In this document: positions 22,026 through 35,012 of the stretch, in pieces | Layout: each line of letters starts with the position of its first letter | Position numbering within the stretch: position 1 is the first letter of the stretch | DNA from: Hymenoscyphus infarciens | Lineage: Eukaryota; Ascomycota; Leotiomycetes; Helotiales; Helotiaceae | Direction: 5' to 3' | NCBI GenBank assembly: GCA_001414345.1 | Contig: LLCB01000006.1 | Span: 1 to 64,000 of the forward strand | Length of the DNA: 64,000 bases | Translations under genes and position numbers: made by a program | The notes under the pieces: model-generated | What the model was told of the DNA's origin: nothing | Databases searched by the model: none | Seen by the model: only the letters and a program-made list of their open reading frames with translations

Positions 22026-25000
22026 CAGTGTCACTGGAGCATGCGATGGATCTAGATAGAAGATGGCCTAACCTTTGTTCAAAGATCATTTACGTTGCGA
22101 ACTCCGTCTCCCTGCAAATGCTTCAAGCGCTTCACTGTATTATATAGAAGGGTATCATTTATTGAGACATGAAGCTAGACAAAATTCTCTATATTTCGCA
22201 GCTAGGTAGTTAATAATAGTTCTAGCTAGGAGATTTTAGACTATTATTTTAGCTTATTCTCGACTCTCAGAAAAATGCTTTCTTTATTACGTTTTAAGTA
22301 AAGCTAAGTATAGCTAAGTACGAGACGTATTATATAAGAAATCAGAGCCTATGTTTATAAGAGTCTAAGAAGTTTTAGTTCTATTTAGTTATAAAATAAG
22401 AAGTTATAAATTAACTCTTTAAATACTAGCTAATATATTTTTATAACTTTTAACTATTATAGAGTATCTTTTATATACTAAATATATTTTTGAAATAAAA
22501 AAATAATAGATACTATATACTAAGAGCTTCTAGAAGATAAAAAAGTAAAAGACTCTTTTATATACTTTATAATAACTACTTAGTTTAACGAGTTATTATA
22601 ACTTTTATAAATACTTTAATCTACTTAAGTTAGTATATAAATATTAAATTAAGTAAAATTATAATATCTTTATATTAAATATAAAAGTAAATAAAAGTAG
22701 TTATATTAAGTTTAGTTTAAAGAAGTTATAGCTAATTTAGAATTTAAAAGAACTTACTCTAGTTATAAACTTCTTTAATATAATAGTTATTAAAAAAGAA
22801 CTTTATTTCTAGATAGCTTTTATTCTACTTTATACTTCTTATAAAGATTACGTAATCGTTACTCTTAGAATAAGTATAATATAGCTGCTTATATATACTT
22901 ATATTATTTAACTTCTATTTTAAAAAAGAGAGTAAATCTAGTTATAACTTATTTAATATAAAAGCTATTTAAAGAAAAGATTTATATCTACGTAGATCTA
23001 ATCTAGCTCTATAGCTTTTATATAAAGTATATAATTATAGCTCTTAATTTATACTAGATTTAGCTATTTTTATATATATATCTTCTTAAATCTTTTATTA
23101 TAAATATACTAAATATAGCTATATCTTTTTTAATATAAAAGCTATTAAAATAAAAAGTTTATATCTAAGTAGCTTAGCTTTAATCTTATTATTTCTTTCT
23201 TATATAGAATATATAATTATAGCTCTTTAAATAAGCTAGATATAACTGCTTTTATATATTTTAACTTATTAAGTTAGTATCTTATAACTAAATAGAACTA
23301 AAAGTTTTTATATATACTAGAAGCTCTTATTATTTTTATAATTTTATTAGTTTAATATCTTATTTAAATAGATTTAGCTTCTAGTATAACTAAGAATAAT
23401 ATAAGTATTATTAAAACTATAAATACTTACTAGTAGCTACTTTTAAACACTTTCTAAAATAATTAGAGAATTAGCTATATACTATAGATATCTAGTTACT
23501 TTTTACTATAATATAACTAGTATTAGATATCTCTTTAGTTATTCTTATACTCTATATAATTTAGTAGAACGCGGTTCTAATCTTATATTTCTAGCTCTAA
23601 TATAACTAAATAATTAAATTATTATCTTATTCTTTAAACTCTACTAAAGTATATAATAATATAGAAATTTAATAATAATTTACTTATAATCTTATATTTA
23701 AAAAGCTCTACTAAAAAAATGATTATTTTAATATAAGCTAGTCTATAATCTTATAATATAAGTATATAAGCTATGTTTTCTCTACTTACTTCTATTACTT
23801 CTACTATAACTCTTATACTCTTTTATTCTTCTTTTTACTTACTTCTAGTATTAAAAGTCTACTAAAAGAGTCTTAAAAGCTACTAAAAAAGCTTTTAAAA
23901 AGAAGTAAGCTTTCTAGAAGTATACGCGTTATATATACTTACTTCTATATATATATAAGTATATAAAGAAGCGCGTACTTATAGACGAGATAGATTAATT
24001 ATATAAGAATATATTAGTAATAGCGAACGTTTCTAAGTTTACGCTATTATATCTAGATATTTAGATTTTAATATCTTAGTACTTCTAAACTAGCTTACTA
24101 GTATCGTAGTTCGAAGCTACTTAGATTTTAGTCTAAAACTATCTTAAATAAGAGTAGTCTCTAACTAGACTTAGAGTATAAGAATAACTAAAGAAATAGA
24201 AGAGGTTTTTCTAGCTTTCTAGTTAGTATAAGAAAATTATAATAGTTTAGTAGATAGTTTTATTTATATTCTTTAATATATATTTAGTTTTAAAGATTTA
24301 GAAAATAGTAATTATTAACTTAGAAGAACGTGATTCTATAATATAAATACTTATTAAATACTTTATTAGAATAGAACTTAGAGCTTAATTAGCTTATTAT
24401 AAAATAATTTTAAAGTATCTAATAAATATATCGAGATCTTTTAAAAGTAGCTTAGTATATATTTATTTAATTATCTAATTATCTAATAATAAATTCTATA
24501 ATTATTTAGCTTTTTATTATAATTATTAGTAAGATTAATAATAGTCTCTAATACGTAGTAGAATAAAAGATATACTAGAAAATATTCTAATTATTATAGT
24601 TTTAATAATAATAGAATAATTACTTTTTTAGTAGAGATAATCTTTTTAATAAATATTAGATTATTTAGCTATTAAATCTAGCTTAAAAAATATATAAGCT
24701 AAACGATTTAGTATATATTAAAGTATTAAATATATTAAATTATTCGATATTATTATAACGTCTTTCTAGTAGTATATATACTAAACTATCTAAAAAATAT
24801 ACTAGCTAAATAAGCTCTTAGTATTTTATAAATTTAGAAGATAGCTCTTAGCTTTTATAACTAGTTCTTCTACTATAATCGCTATTACTAGAGCTTTTTA
24901 TCTAGCTTCTTTCTCTATAATAACTTAGAGTATATAAACGAAAGTAGAGATTTATAAAAAAAATACTAATATATCTATAGTTAATTAGTATTATATTAAG

Positions 25001-27114
25001 GTAATAAAAAATTCTTTTTAAAATAAAACTATTTTACTAACTAGAAGATATCTATATAAGAACTATAGATTAAGAGTTAAAATTCTATTAAATATAATAT
25101 TAACTATATTTCTTTTTAAACTTATTCTAAGTTTATAAATAAGATATATTTATATAGAAACTATAAAAGTATATTATAAAACTTAGTTAATTAGAAACTT
25201 AAGAAGTTATATATAATATAATAGAGTTAAATTATTAAAAATAGAATTATATAACTATACTTATTATAAGAACTAGTAGTAAATAAAAGAGATACTAATT
25301 TAAAAAGAATCTTTTTATTTAGAAGTTTATAATAAAGTGAAAAGTAGTATACTTATATCTTCTATATATCTATTTAAACTTAGATAGAAAAAAGAGTATA
25401 GAGTAATACTATAGTAATATAAGTATAATATAAGTCTAAAAATCTTAACTTTAAAATAATTAGAAAGAGAGAAAAAGTTTTAATAATTTTCTTCTTATTA
25501 ATATATTTCTTCTATTATATTCTATCTTTTTAGCTAGAAAGAGATTTATAATATATACTAGTTCTAGACTTATAGAATATAATCGAGAAATTACTAGAAG
25601 AGATTATTTATCTTAATTAAGAGAATATTTTAACTACTAGTTAGTTTTAGAAAGTTATATATATTTAGAATTTATTAAGTAAATTAATATCACGTATAAA
25701 ATTAAGTATTAAACTATAATAGCTTACTATTCTAAATTACTAGTATTTATAAAACTACTAATATCTATATACTAAGAGTATAAATTATTAATACTTATAT
25801 AACTAAAGATATTAAAAGTATTAATATCTAATATTTATATATAAAAGAGATTAAGATTTAGATATTATATATTTAGCTTTTTAGCGCTTATTATTTAGTA
25901 TTAGCTATATTAGATAAGACTTAGTTATTATTATTATTAGACCTTAGTAGTAGCTATTCTTTTATATTTTTATACTCTTATTTAGAATAAAAGAAAACTA
26001 ATTTAATCTTTTCTTCTTTATATATCTCTTTAATAGTCGTATATATTTCGTATTATTATAAAAGTACTCTAAGAAGCTTAAATTTAGATAATAAAGACTC
26101 TTACTATATATAGAGAGAGAAAGAGTTATATAAGATCTCTCTTTTTCTATAATATATCTCTTAGATCTAGAAAAGTAAAAGCTTTTAAACTTAAACTAGA
26201 TTATAAAAGAACCTTTTAACTATATTACACTTTATTTCTACTTTAGAGAATCTTATAAAGCTATATAAATTACTTCTAAACTTTTAAAGAGCGATTCTAG
26301 ATAATATTCCTAAGAGTAAGTTTCTATTTCTAGATTTTATTTAACTTTCTCTCTTATACTCTAGTATTCTATTAGCTCTAGCTTTAGTAAAGATAATAGA
26401 TAACGTTTATAAGACATAGTAGCTTATAGTTAGTATTATATATATTTTAGCTTTATAGAATACTAGGCTTTTAGATTATCTTAATTAAGTATCTTTAAGA
26501 GTAGCTAGCGCGCTACTAAGCTTTTAGTTTTAAATACTAACTTATAATAAAGCTTTATATAAGCTTTTTAAGAGAATAAGCTATTAAAGAGAGAGTAATT
26601 TTACTAACTAATAGTAGAGAAGTGTTTTATAAATATATAAGTAGAAGATAAAGAAGTTATAAAGTATACTATAAGTATAAACTAGGCTTATAACTATTAG
26701 TTATAAAATTAGATATAAAAAGCTCTAAGAAGTTTAAATTTAAATAGTAAAGACTCTACTATCTATATAGAGAAATAAGATTATATAAGACTTCTCTTTT
26801 TCTATACTAATTAAGTAAAAACTCGATTTATTTAAAGTTTTAGAATACTTAGCTAATTTATTAAATAAGTTAGTTATAGTAACTTTAAAAGCGTACGAAC
26901 TCTAGAACTAGAATCTTATACTCTTAGATATATAATAAATTAACTACTAAGCTTAATTAGCTAAACTTTATATATATAGATAGTAGTATATTAATATAAT
27001 AAAAGTCTATATTTTATAATTAATTTAATTATAATCGTAAGCTTTTAAAAAGAGGTTTTTTCGTAATTTTTATTAAAATACTATTTTATAAGATATATAA
27101 AACTAATACTAAAG

Positions 27115-27200
27115 AGTTATATATAAACTAATAAATAATATATAAACTAATAATATATATATAAACTAATAAGTTATATATAAACTAATAAGTTATATAT
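27115..27200. repeat. Short tandem (TATATAAACTAATAAGT)n
   Basis: About five imperfect units of TATATAAACTAATAAGT, period about 17, within the AT-rich block. Confidence 0.7.
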
Positions 27201-27679
27201 AGCTACTCTTTAAAATTTATTACTTTTTAAAAGATGTTTTAAATACTTATTCTATTATAAATATAGCTCTTTATAAGTATATTATTAATTATATCTAAGA
27301 ATTACTATTTTTTAACTATTAGTTATTAAGTAATTAAAATCTAAGATTATATTTTTAGAGTTACTATGTTTTAAGATTATTATAACTAATTTATAAAGCG
27401 AGTTAGTAAAGAATCTTAAAAAATAAACTTATTTAGACTTTTACTTAATTATATAATTAGCTTATTAAACTCTCTACTTTTACTTACTTTACTTATAAAA
27501 GCTTAATATATATATTTCTAAAACTAACTAGTAAATAAGCCTTTTTATTTATATTTTTTATTAATTATTATTATTTTATAAGTTTTTCTTAAAAACTTAT
27601 AATTTTAAACTAGTTTATTTTTGAATAGAATAATGCTTTATAAGTTAATTCTTATTCTAATTATAAAAAAATAAAGAAA

Positions 27680-27792
27680 TAAAAACTAGAACTAACTAAA
27701 AACTAGAACTAACTAAAAACTAGAAATAGTTAGCTAAAACTAGAAATAACTAAAACTAGAAATAACTAAAACTAGAAATAACTAAAACTAAG
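27680..27792. repeat. Short tandem (AACTAGAAATAACTAAA)n
   Basis: About six units of period 16-18 (AACTAGAAATAACTAAA and the variant AACTAGAACTAACTAAA). Confidence 0.75.
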
Positions 27793-29115
27793 ATATAAAT
27801 ATAAATCTATTACTAATTCTAAATATTTATATAGTATACTTATATAGTATATAAGCTTTAAATAGAAAGTTTTATAAATTCTTATTTTTTCTAGATATTA
27901 AAAACTAGAGTTTATAATTAAATAAAAAGAGAGAAAAAAAGTCGAATAGAGAAATTATTAAGCTTTTAAAAGATATAATAATTATAAATATATATATTTT
28001 TTAACTAATTTTATCTTATATATTATATAAATCAACTATAGATATTACTTTTTTAAATTTAAGAACTTATAATATAGTAATATCTTTTATAAAAGTAATA
28101 ATTCTAGTTATAAAACTAATTCTATAGAATAATATAATAAAATCTATTATAGTTTTATCTTTCTAGTAGAGATAAAATACTATAAATAAGAAAAGAGAAC
28201 TTAAAACTCTAGACTTTATTTACTTAGAAGTACTAGGAATTATTTATAAATAGTTAATCTAGCGAACTCTTAATATAGAACTTAGAACTTTATTTACTTT
28301 CTTATATACTAAAATAGAATACTTATTAAAAAAAGTTAATTCTAAGAGAAAAACGAAATATAGCTATTATTTATATAAGTATTAATATAGTATAATTTCT
28401 ATAATATCTTTTAGATTAAACTTAAACTATATAATCTAAAAGTTTATATATACTTCTTTTAAACTTTTCTTTTAAAAACTTTTTCTTTTTAACTTCTTTC
28501 TACTAAAAAGATTTTTAAATATTTATATTAGTAATAGAGAATAATAATATTATTTTAAAATAGAGTTTAGATTAAAACTTAGTATCTACTAGTATATATA
28601 GCTTTTAGAAATTAAGTTAATATTAAATCTTTATTTTATATTATTACTAATTATATATAAATATAATATAATAGCTATTTAATCTACTTTATAATCTACT
28701 TTATAGTCTACTCTATACTCTAGTATATTTATTTTATAATAAATAAACTCTAAGCTTTCTTTATATAAGTAAAAACTATATTTTAACATTTCTCTATTAT
28801 ATATTCTATCTAAAAGGAAAGAAGAAGAATAAGATAATAAATCAGTAAAATAGAAATAGAGATTAGAAAGACAAAAAAGAGAGAGAGATGAACTAGAGAA
28901 TAAATCATAGCGAGACCAGAGCGAGAAAATAGAGTAAGAAATCAGAGCAAATTACAACAGCGTACTAAGTCAAGTCCGAGGAAGAAGACAAATCAAGTTC
29001 GCATCCGAGGTATCATGTGTTTTTATTCTATTATACAAATACAATAGACAATACAGAATCTTCCAATCCAGGAACAATCCCAGACAGCCATCTGTATATA
29101 CCATCTCATTCTCAT

Positions 29116-30548
29116 CTACAACAGCATCCGACGTGGATCCTCGATGTACTCCTTGACCTTCACCAAGAACTGCACAGCTTCCCTTCCATCCAGCAGGCGG
29201 TGATCATAAGTCAAAGCAAGGTACATCATAGGTCTGATCACAATTTGACCATTCACAACAACTGGCTTATCCTTGATGGCGTGGAGTCCGAGGACTGCTG
29301 TCTGTGGGAGGTTGATGATTGGGGTTCCCATCAATGAACCGAAGACACCGCCGTTGCTGATTGTGAAAGTTCCACCGGCCATATCCTCGATTGTGAGTTT
29401 GTTATCACGAGCCTAAAATTATTAGCGAGGGTTTCCACCGTATTTATCGGATTTGCATACCTTCTTGCCCAACTCTGCAATGGATCTCTCAATTCCAACA
29501 AGGTCCAAAGTCTCCGTGTTTCGAACAACTGGTGTGACGAGACCCTTCTCAGTGGCTACGGCAACACTGATATCCACATAGTCTCTGTAGACAATGGTAT
29601 CTCCACCATTCTCGCCCTCAATAGAAGCATTGACAGCTGGGAGATCTCTCATGGCGAGAACGCAAGCACGGGAGAAAGCGCTCATGAAACCAAGCTTTAC
29701 ACCGGTCTTCTTCAAGACATCGTCCTTGTAGAGTTTGCGGAATTCCATAAGTGATGACATATCCACCTCGTTGAAGGTCGTGAGAGAAGCTGCGGTGTTT
29801 TGAGATTGCTTTAGACGCTCGGCAATTCTCAGGCGCATACGATTCATCTTAACCTGTGGAAAAGTTAGCACCCATTACCCAATGCTGTATCTAATAACTC
29901 ACCCGTCGCTCCTCACGGCTGCCCAGTGTGGGACCTGAAGTGGCCGGCTTGGCACCCTCCTTCTTTGGCTCTGGTTTTGGTGTTGTGTCCTTCTTTGGTT
30001 CGGATTTTGGCTGAGGTGGAGGTGGACTCGATTCGGCTTTCTTGGATGGCTCTGGATCTGAAGATGTTGGTTGCTCTTTGGAGGCAGCTTCCTTTGGTGA
30101 CGATCCGGCGGCCTCTTCTTTTGCTCCACCTTCTGGTGCTCCTCCAAGCTCAAGACGGACCAAATCCTGCCCAACAACGACGGTGTCCTCCTCATTGGCA
30201 AGAAATTCTTTGATAGTACCGGCTTCAGGGGCATTGACGGAGACATCAATCTGGGGGTGGAATAGTTAGCTCATGTATCTTCCCAAAACCCGCAGACGCC
30301 CAAAAGGTGTAACTTACCTTGTCGGTTTCGATGGTGGCAATCTCCTCGTCCAGCTCAACGTAGTCGCCAACCTGTTTTGACCATTGCTTCAGAGTTCCTT
30401 CCGAGATGGACTCGGCCATCTGGGGCACCTTGACGATCTTGTCGGCATACGAACGAAATTGCTGGATGACTGGATTTGGGTATCGTAGATGTGGCGCACG
30501 AGATGAGCGCACGAAGCGCGATGCGACTAAAACCCTCCTGGAAAGCAT
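29116..30548 (-). CDS. KGD2: Dihydrolipoamide succinyltransferase, E2 of 2-oxoglutarate dehydrogenase
   Basis: Exons (5' to 3') 30548-30318, 30250-29903, 29853-29461 and 29412-29116 give 422 residues, normal for fungal KGD2. The enzyme transfers succinyl groups to CoA in the TCA cycle, in the mitochondrial matrix. The N-terminus is Arg-rich and fits a mitochondrial presequence ([14 protein letters not shown]). The lipoyl domain covers about 38-115, with the lipoylated Lys77 in ETDKI; exon 1 ends exactly after this Lys codon. A Pro/Lys/Glu-rich linker (about 120-190) has no peripheral E3-binding domain, as usual for KGD2 and unlike pyruvate dehydrogenase E2. The catalytic domain ends with TYDHRLLDG (His395, Asp399). 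Splice sites are canonical and phase is consistent throughout. It is divergent with the complex I subunit gene, and its 3' end lies within about 250 bp of the AT-rich block. Confidence 0.95.
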
Positions 30549-30906
30549 GGCTGCGGAATATCGAGAAGAAGAAGGAGAGGAAGGAAGTGAGGGAACTGAG
30601 GACAAACGAGGTAGAAAAGATGCGAGAGTGCTTCTACCGTATTTCGGACAGAGACGGGTCGCCGAGCCACCCAGCAACCGAGCGGCCTTGGAATTTCTGC
30701 CGAGTGACACCTGCAGAGCCTCAGCTAGTCTCGTCCAAGCTGCCCCAACTACACCTCCCCCCGCTGAACTATCGATTGCAATTGAAGTCGCCCACCACGC
30801 CTGAGCCGTGTCGCGATCCATCTACGAGAAAGCTGTTGATGAGAGCTACTATTTGATACCGGATTTGCTGTGAAAGGACCTCTCGGTGCGCTGCACAACC
30901 GTCAAG
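30549..30906. promoter_or_regulatory. Bidirectional promoter region KGD2/NDUFB9
   Basis: The 358 bp between the two start codons must hold both promoters and 5' UTRs. No clear TATA box was identified. Open frames through this region are overlaps with no independent support. Confidence 0.5.
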
Positions 30907-31446
30907 ATGTCTACCAAGCAGGCAGTATCGTGAGTTCCTTGCCCTGGCTGGCAGAAGCTACAGCACCTGGGAATTTTGCTAATCATTATTCAGATCCCTT
31001 TACCGCCGTTCATTGAAGTTGGCCCTCGACTGGTCCGTCCACCGATACCTATGGAGAGGTCAAGCCATGTACCTACGATCATTATTTGAGGCAAACAAAA
31101 ACATTCGCGACCCAAGACAACAGAAGGCAAGCTTCGCGGAAACATCTGGATGGGCCCAATCTGACTTTATGGAATATAGGCTTTGTTCCAGGAGGCAGAG
31201 GATTTGCTGGAGAAATGGAAGCACCCTGATCCATATCACGCGCCAACAGCGCCAGGAGGTTCGTTTCGTTTCTTGGTCACACTGAGGATTGTTCTTTTGA
31301 ATGCTGGAGAAATGCTGACCTTTCATCGCCAGGATCCAAATTCGAGCGCAATATTCCGGCGCCAATTCTGGAACGTAAGTATCACCACCACAGCCCTTCG
31401 GTCTCAACTAACTGGAAACTTAGCCCCTCCACATATTCAGAAGTAG
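30907..31446 (+). CDS. Mitochondrial complex I LYR-motif subunit (NDUFB9/B22-like)
   Basis: Five exons: 30907-30929, 30994-31126, 31180-31258, 31333-31374 and 31424-31446, giving 99 residues. The LYR motif is at the N-terminus (SSLYRRSLKLA, residues 8-18). It is followed by a WxxxR helix (WSVHRYLWR), and the C-terminal part has EAEDLLEKWKHPDPY and KFERNIPAP, typical of the NDUFB9 family. LYR proteins of this type bind the mitochondrial acyl carrier protein and sit in the membrane arm of NADH:ubiquinone oxidoreductase. Intron 2 (31127-31179, 53 nt) needs a GC donor (AAG/GCAAGC) with CTGAC branch-like sequence and ATATAG acceptor; only this splice restores the family sequence. The remaining introns are GT-AG. 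Confidence 0.88.
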
Positions 31447-32154
31447 AGATATGGTGGAATGGTGCAATGCTGAGTGGGAAGCTGTACATGTACATAGCAG
31501 GAGAGACACAAACTACCATTACATTGACCAAAACCTGAGAGTTATTACTGATTACGACATCATTCATTGTGACGTAAAACGCAAGGCTGATACCTTCCAA
31601 GCTTCCATTCAACTTTGTCAACACCTCGACCAACGATAAATCCCCAATTGCAAATCTCTACCTGATCACAATTTTAGTAAATAAGCAGGGTTGTACCCTA
31701 CTATACTTTTGTTTTCAAATTGTTTACGAGATTGAAAACTTGATAAAAACCAATTCAATTATCTTGTCAAGAATGAGATTCCGCAAAAATTCCGAAAATA
31801 CGACTCCGTTGCAATTCACATCCCCAAAAACACCCGAGTACAACCGCGACAGCCCTCCTGAAAAGAAGAATCACCAAGACGCGTCAATACTTTGATTCGA
31901 ACGAGAAAAGGAAGTCACCAAGAGCAAGAAATAAAAGTCCTCAAGGAATGTTGCAGTAGGAGTTGAAGATGGAAAAAATAGTTGTTTATCGGTTTCTCAT
32001 AAGATTGTCTCTCAATAGCAATCCCAATCCATTGCCATGGATTTTAATGTACAACCAGAACGCGGAAAAGCAGCCGTAAACCCAAACCCATACGACACCC
32101 CATTATCATGAAAGCAGACCCTCAGAAAACCAACCAGCGCAGAGAACAAAAAAC
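31447..32154. other. Intergenic, convergent 3' ends of NDUFB9 and H2A
   Basis: It holds the 3' UTRs of the two convergent genes. No conserved frame, repeat or RNA gene was recognised. Confidence 0.5.
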
Positions 32155-32852
32155 CTATAGCTCTTGGCTGCCAGCTGCCTTTCCTCCCTTGGCGGTCTTC
32201 TTTGGCAACAAGTCTGGGGAAGGAGTTAGCATATGTGGAGAGGATAAGGCGGGGAGAAAACGTACTCTGGTGAATGTTTGGTAGAACACCTCCCTGTGCG
32301 ATTGTGACGTGCCCGAGAAGCTTGTTCAATTCCTCATCGTTTCTGATGGCGAGCTGGAGATGACGAGGGATGATACGGGTCTTCTTGTTGTCACGGGCGG
32401 CGTTACCAGCCAACTCGAGGATTTCGGCTGCTAGGTATTCGAGAACGGCAGCGAGGTAGACGGGAGCACCTGGAAGACGCGTTAGACTGGATGGGGCAGA
32501 TGGAAAACCGAGGGGGATTGACTCACCAGCACCAACACGTTGTGCGTAGTTACCCTTTCGGAGAAGACGGTGGACACGACCAACTGGGAATGCGAGACCG
32601 GCCTTGGATGATCGGCTGTGCAGATGAGTTAGCAAATATAAAATGAAGTGCGAATACCAAATGCGACTTGAGATGCAAAGAATCGAAGTTGAAGGTCAAG
32701 GTGCGCGTTGTAAAGGCTGAAGCCGACGCGTCGAAACACCAAGATCCAAACAACCCCTATCAATGCGCGCGGTGGAAAGAGCTAGAGGGTGCAACTCACG
32801 ATTGGGCGTTCTTGGAGCCACTGGCCTTTCCTCCGGATTTACCTCCAGTCAT
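32155..32852 (-). CDS. Histone H2A
   Basis: Exons (5' to 3') 32852-32800, 32615-32527, 32469-32266 and 32213-32155 give 134 residues. The sequence starts [17 protein letters not shown] and carries the canonical H2A fold landmarks ([20 protein letters not shown], the [19 protein letters not shown] helix and [14 protein letters not shown], each shown in short form). It ends in SQEL, the fungal C-terminal SQ motif whose Ser131 is the DNA-damage phosphorylation site, so this canonical H2A also serves the H2A.X role. All introns are GT-AG with consistent phase. It is paired divergently with H2B, the usual arrangement for coordinated S-phase expression. Confidence 0.97.
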
Positions 32853-33514
32853 TTTGAAAGTTGTTGTTGGGGGAGTTGTGGTGGTTATGGGAAGAGTGTA
32901 AGTTGGAGTTGGAGATGTTGGAATGATGGACGAGAGACGTGTATGTTGAGTTGTCGATGAAAAGTTGGATGGGGGAGAAGGTTGAGCAATGAGCGAAGAC
33001 GTTTGCCTTTGTAGCTTCACGGCGTGATGCGGGCGTCGCTAATCACTTAATCACTAAAGGTGCCTGCACTTGCAAACTTAGTGTGGGCATGCGAGGCAGG
33101 GGCAATGGCGCGGTATGATTGGCCGGATCCACTAACGCGCACCAGCTGCAAAAATGCCGGCGTTGATTGCGAGTGCCAAGGCCGACCTCCAGCCACCCGG
33201 AAAGCGCGCTTTTTGGTGGGCAGGTGGTCGTCGCGGCCTGAGGAAGGCGGGAAGGCGGGAAATCAAAACAGCAGGCGCGATTCTACACCACGCTAGGCCC
33301 CTTCGAGAAGTGGTGGCCCGTGATTGCAATCACGGCGCTAGCTTGCGCAGAAGTACATAACCTCGACGACGAAGCTCTCTCCCATCTTTCCTCCCAATTC
33401 TTCCTTCCAAGTATCAACACCATCGCCCACACCACGTCCACCACTTTCACGTCTCCATACACTTCCATTTCAATACCCAACCCACCCTCACAAACCCCAC
33501 AAACCACCTTCAAA
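32853..33514. promoter_or_regulatory. Shared H2A/H2B bidirectional promoter
   Basis: The 662 bp between the two ATGs contain an inverted CCAAT (ATTGG at 33118-33122), a perfect 18-bp palindrome CCGTGATTGCAATCACGG at 33318-33335, and a related TCACGGCGTGA near 33018-33028. The shared half-site (CGTGA/TCACG) suggests binding by a dimeric factor, which is inference. The stretch just upstream of H2B is C/A-rich and T-poor on the plus strand, typical of fungal 5' UTRs. Confidence 0.5.
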
Positions 33515-34196
33515 ATGCCACCAAAGGCCGCCGAAAAGAAGCCAACTGCCAGCAAGGCACCTGCAAAGGCACCTGTCGCCGAGAAGAAGGAAGCCGGCAA
33601 GAAGACCGCAGCAACTGGCGAGAAGAAGAAGCGCACCAAGACACGCAAGGAGACCTACTCCTCATACATCTACAAAGGTACGAATCCCCTCATCGCACAT
33701 TTTTGGCTGGTCGCGTCATTTTGGGACCTTTGGATCGCGTCTTCCATCTTGAGCGCCAACACAATTGGCTCTCGATTTCAACCGCATCCTAGATCGCGTC
33801 ATTTTTGGTTGTACATTTACTGACATTTCATTTTCTAGTCTTGAAGCAAGTTCACCCAGACACTGGTATCTCCAACCGCGCCATGTCCATCCTCAACTCC
33901 TTCGTCAATGGTATGCATCCCCCACACCGACTTTCCGCACCTTCCTTTTTTCTAACTCACTTCGCAGATATCTTCGAGCGCGTCGCCACTGAGGCCTCCA
34001 AGTTAGCCGCATACAACAAGAAATCCACTATCTCATCGCGAGAGATCCAAACCTCGTAAGTTTTCGCGCCTCGCCCATATCGCATCTGCTAACCCCGCCA
34101 TCCAGCGTCCGACTCATCCTCCCCGGCGAACTCGCCAAGCACGCAGTCTCAGAAGGTACCAAGGCAGTCACCAAGTACTCTTCCTCCACGAAATAG
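33515..34196 (+). CDS. Histone H2B
   Basis: Exons 33515-33677, 33839-33910, 33968-34055 and 34106-34196 give 137 residues. It starts [19 protein letters not shown] with a Lys-rich tail, then [39 protein letters not shown], and the C-terminal helix [20 protein letters not shown], which includes the ubiquitylation-site Lys in the AVTKYSSS context. Introns are GT-AG. It is the partner of the adjacent divergent H2A gene, with which it forms the nucleosomal dimer. Confidence 0.97.
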
Positions 34197-35012
34197 GTTG
34201 TTTTTTTCTTCGGGTTTTTACAGGATGTCAAATCTGCGATGGCTTTGGTTTGTCTAGCATGGATGACAAGCTATCAGCTTTTGCGGTTTGTGTCCTTCGG
34301 GTCTCTTTTTAATGCGTTATGGACGGTCTGCTTTTTTACGGGGGCAAATGTCTTCACGGTCTGCTTTCGGGGGTACGCGGCTGTACAATAAGTCTTCAGA
34401 ATAGGGAATCAGAAGACAAACAATTGAAACATGAACATCTACTTTTACACTTAGTCTCTTTTGGCGCTTTCCACCTGCTGACTATTAGGTCTTTTGGAAC
34501 TTGGCTTTGCTTTTATGATGCGCCTTCTGCCCGGGTCGCGAGTCCTCAGGTTTTGTCATCGACCACCCTTCAGCTTTTGGGGCGCGCCTCTGACACACGA
34601 CTGCCAAACCACCTCTTGACGCTTATTTTCAATTTGGTGACTGACTGGATATCACAATTCTGGAGTCGCTAGTGAATACAGAGAGTTTACCCATATCGGC
34701 TTGGGTGAAAATTCGGGATTTGATGTTTTCCTCGACATTTCACTTTCCATTCGCGATTGACCTCCAGTGGCGTTCGCAGTGTCTTCTGCAGTTCTCGATA
34801 TTCTGCTTTAGAGCGACCACGAATTAAGAGCCTACGTTGTGAACTTGGGGTGCCACCGGATTTGGAGTTGGAGTAAACTGCATTTGGAGCGTCCGACTTT
34901 CAAAACAACTTCACATGCTCTTTTCGATATTGCAACAAATTTGGAATTTCACTCTTGAGTTAGGTAGCCGGTGCGTGAATTAAAAGCCACCCTCATAACC
35001 CATTTGGATTCA
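34197..35012. other. Intergenic 3' of H2B
   Basis: Mixed-composition sequence with no conserved frame. An open frame at 34319-34672 has no recognisable domain and was not accepted. Nothing else was identified. Confidence 0.4.

Larger units (their letters stand above)
22030..29000. repeat. Second AT-rich, RIP-like block without intact genes
   Basis: Normal sequence ends at about 22200 and resumes at about 28880. No start-to-stop frame of coding quality was found. In 23900-25650 on the plus strand, one frame stays readable between TAG/TAA stops, as for a RIP-killed transposon gene, but I could not name it. A pair of related segments in direct orientation lies at about 26040-26160 and 26690-26800 (both contain AAGCTCTAAGAAG-like and TTATATAAGAYCTCTCTTTTTCTA sequence). 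Short tandem repeats are at 27115-27200 and 27680-27792. Confidence 0.75.

Noticed and set aside
22500..28800. A nameable transposase or helicase in the second AT-rich block
   Set aside because: One frame is readable between RIP-type stops at about 23900-25650, but I found no catalytic motif that would justify a family name.
30406..30856. Two plus-strand frames of 126-132 codons
   Set aside because: They overlap KGD2 exon 1 and the divergent promoter; the minus-strand gene has clear domain evidence.
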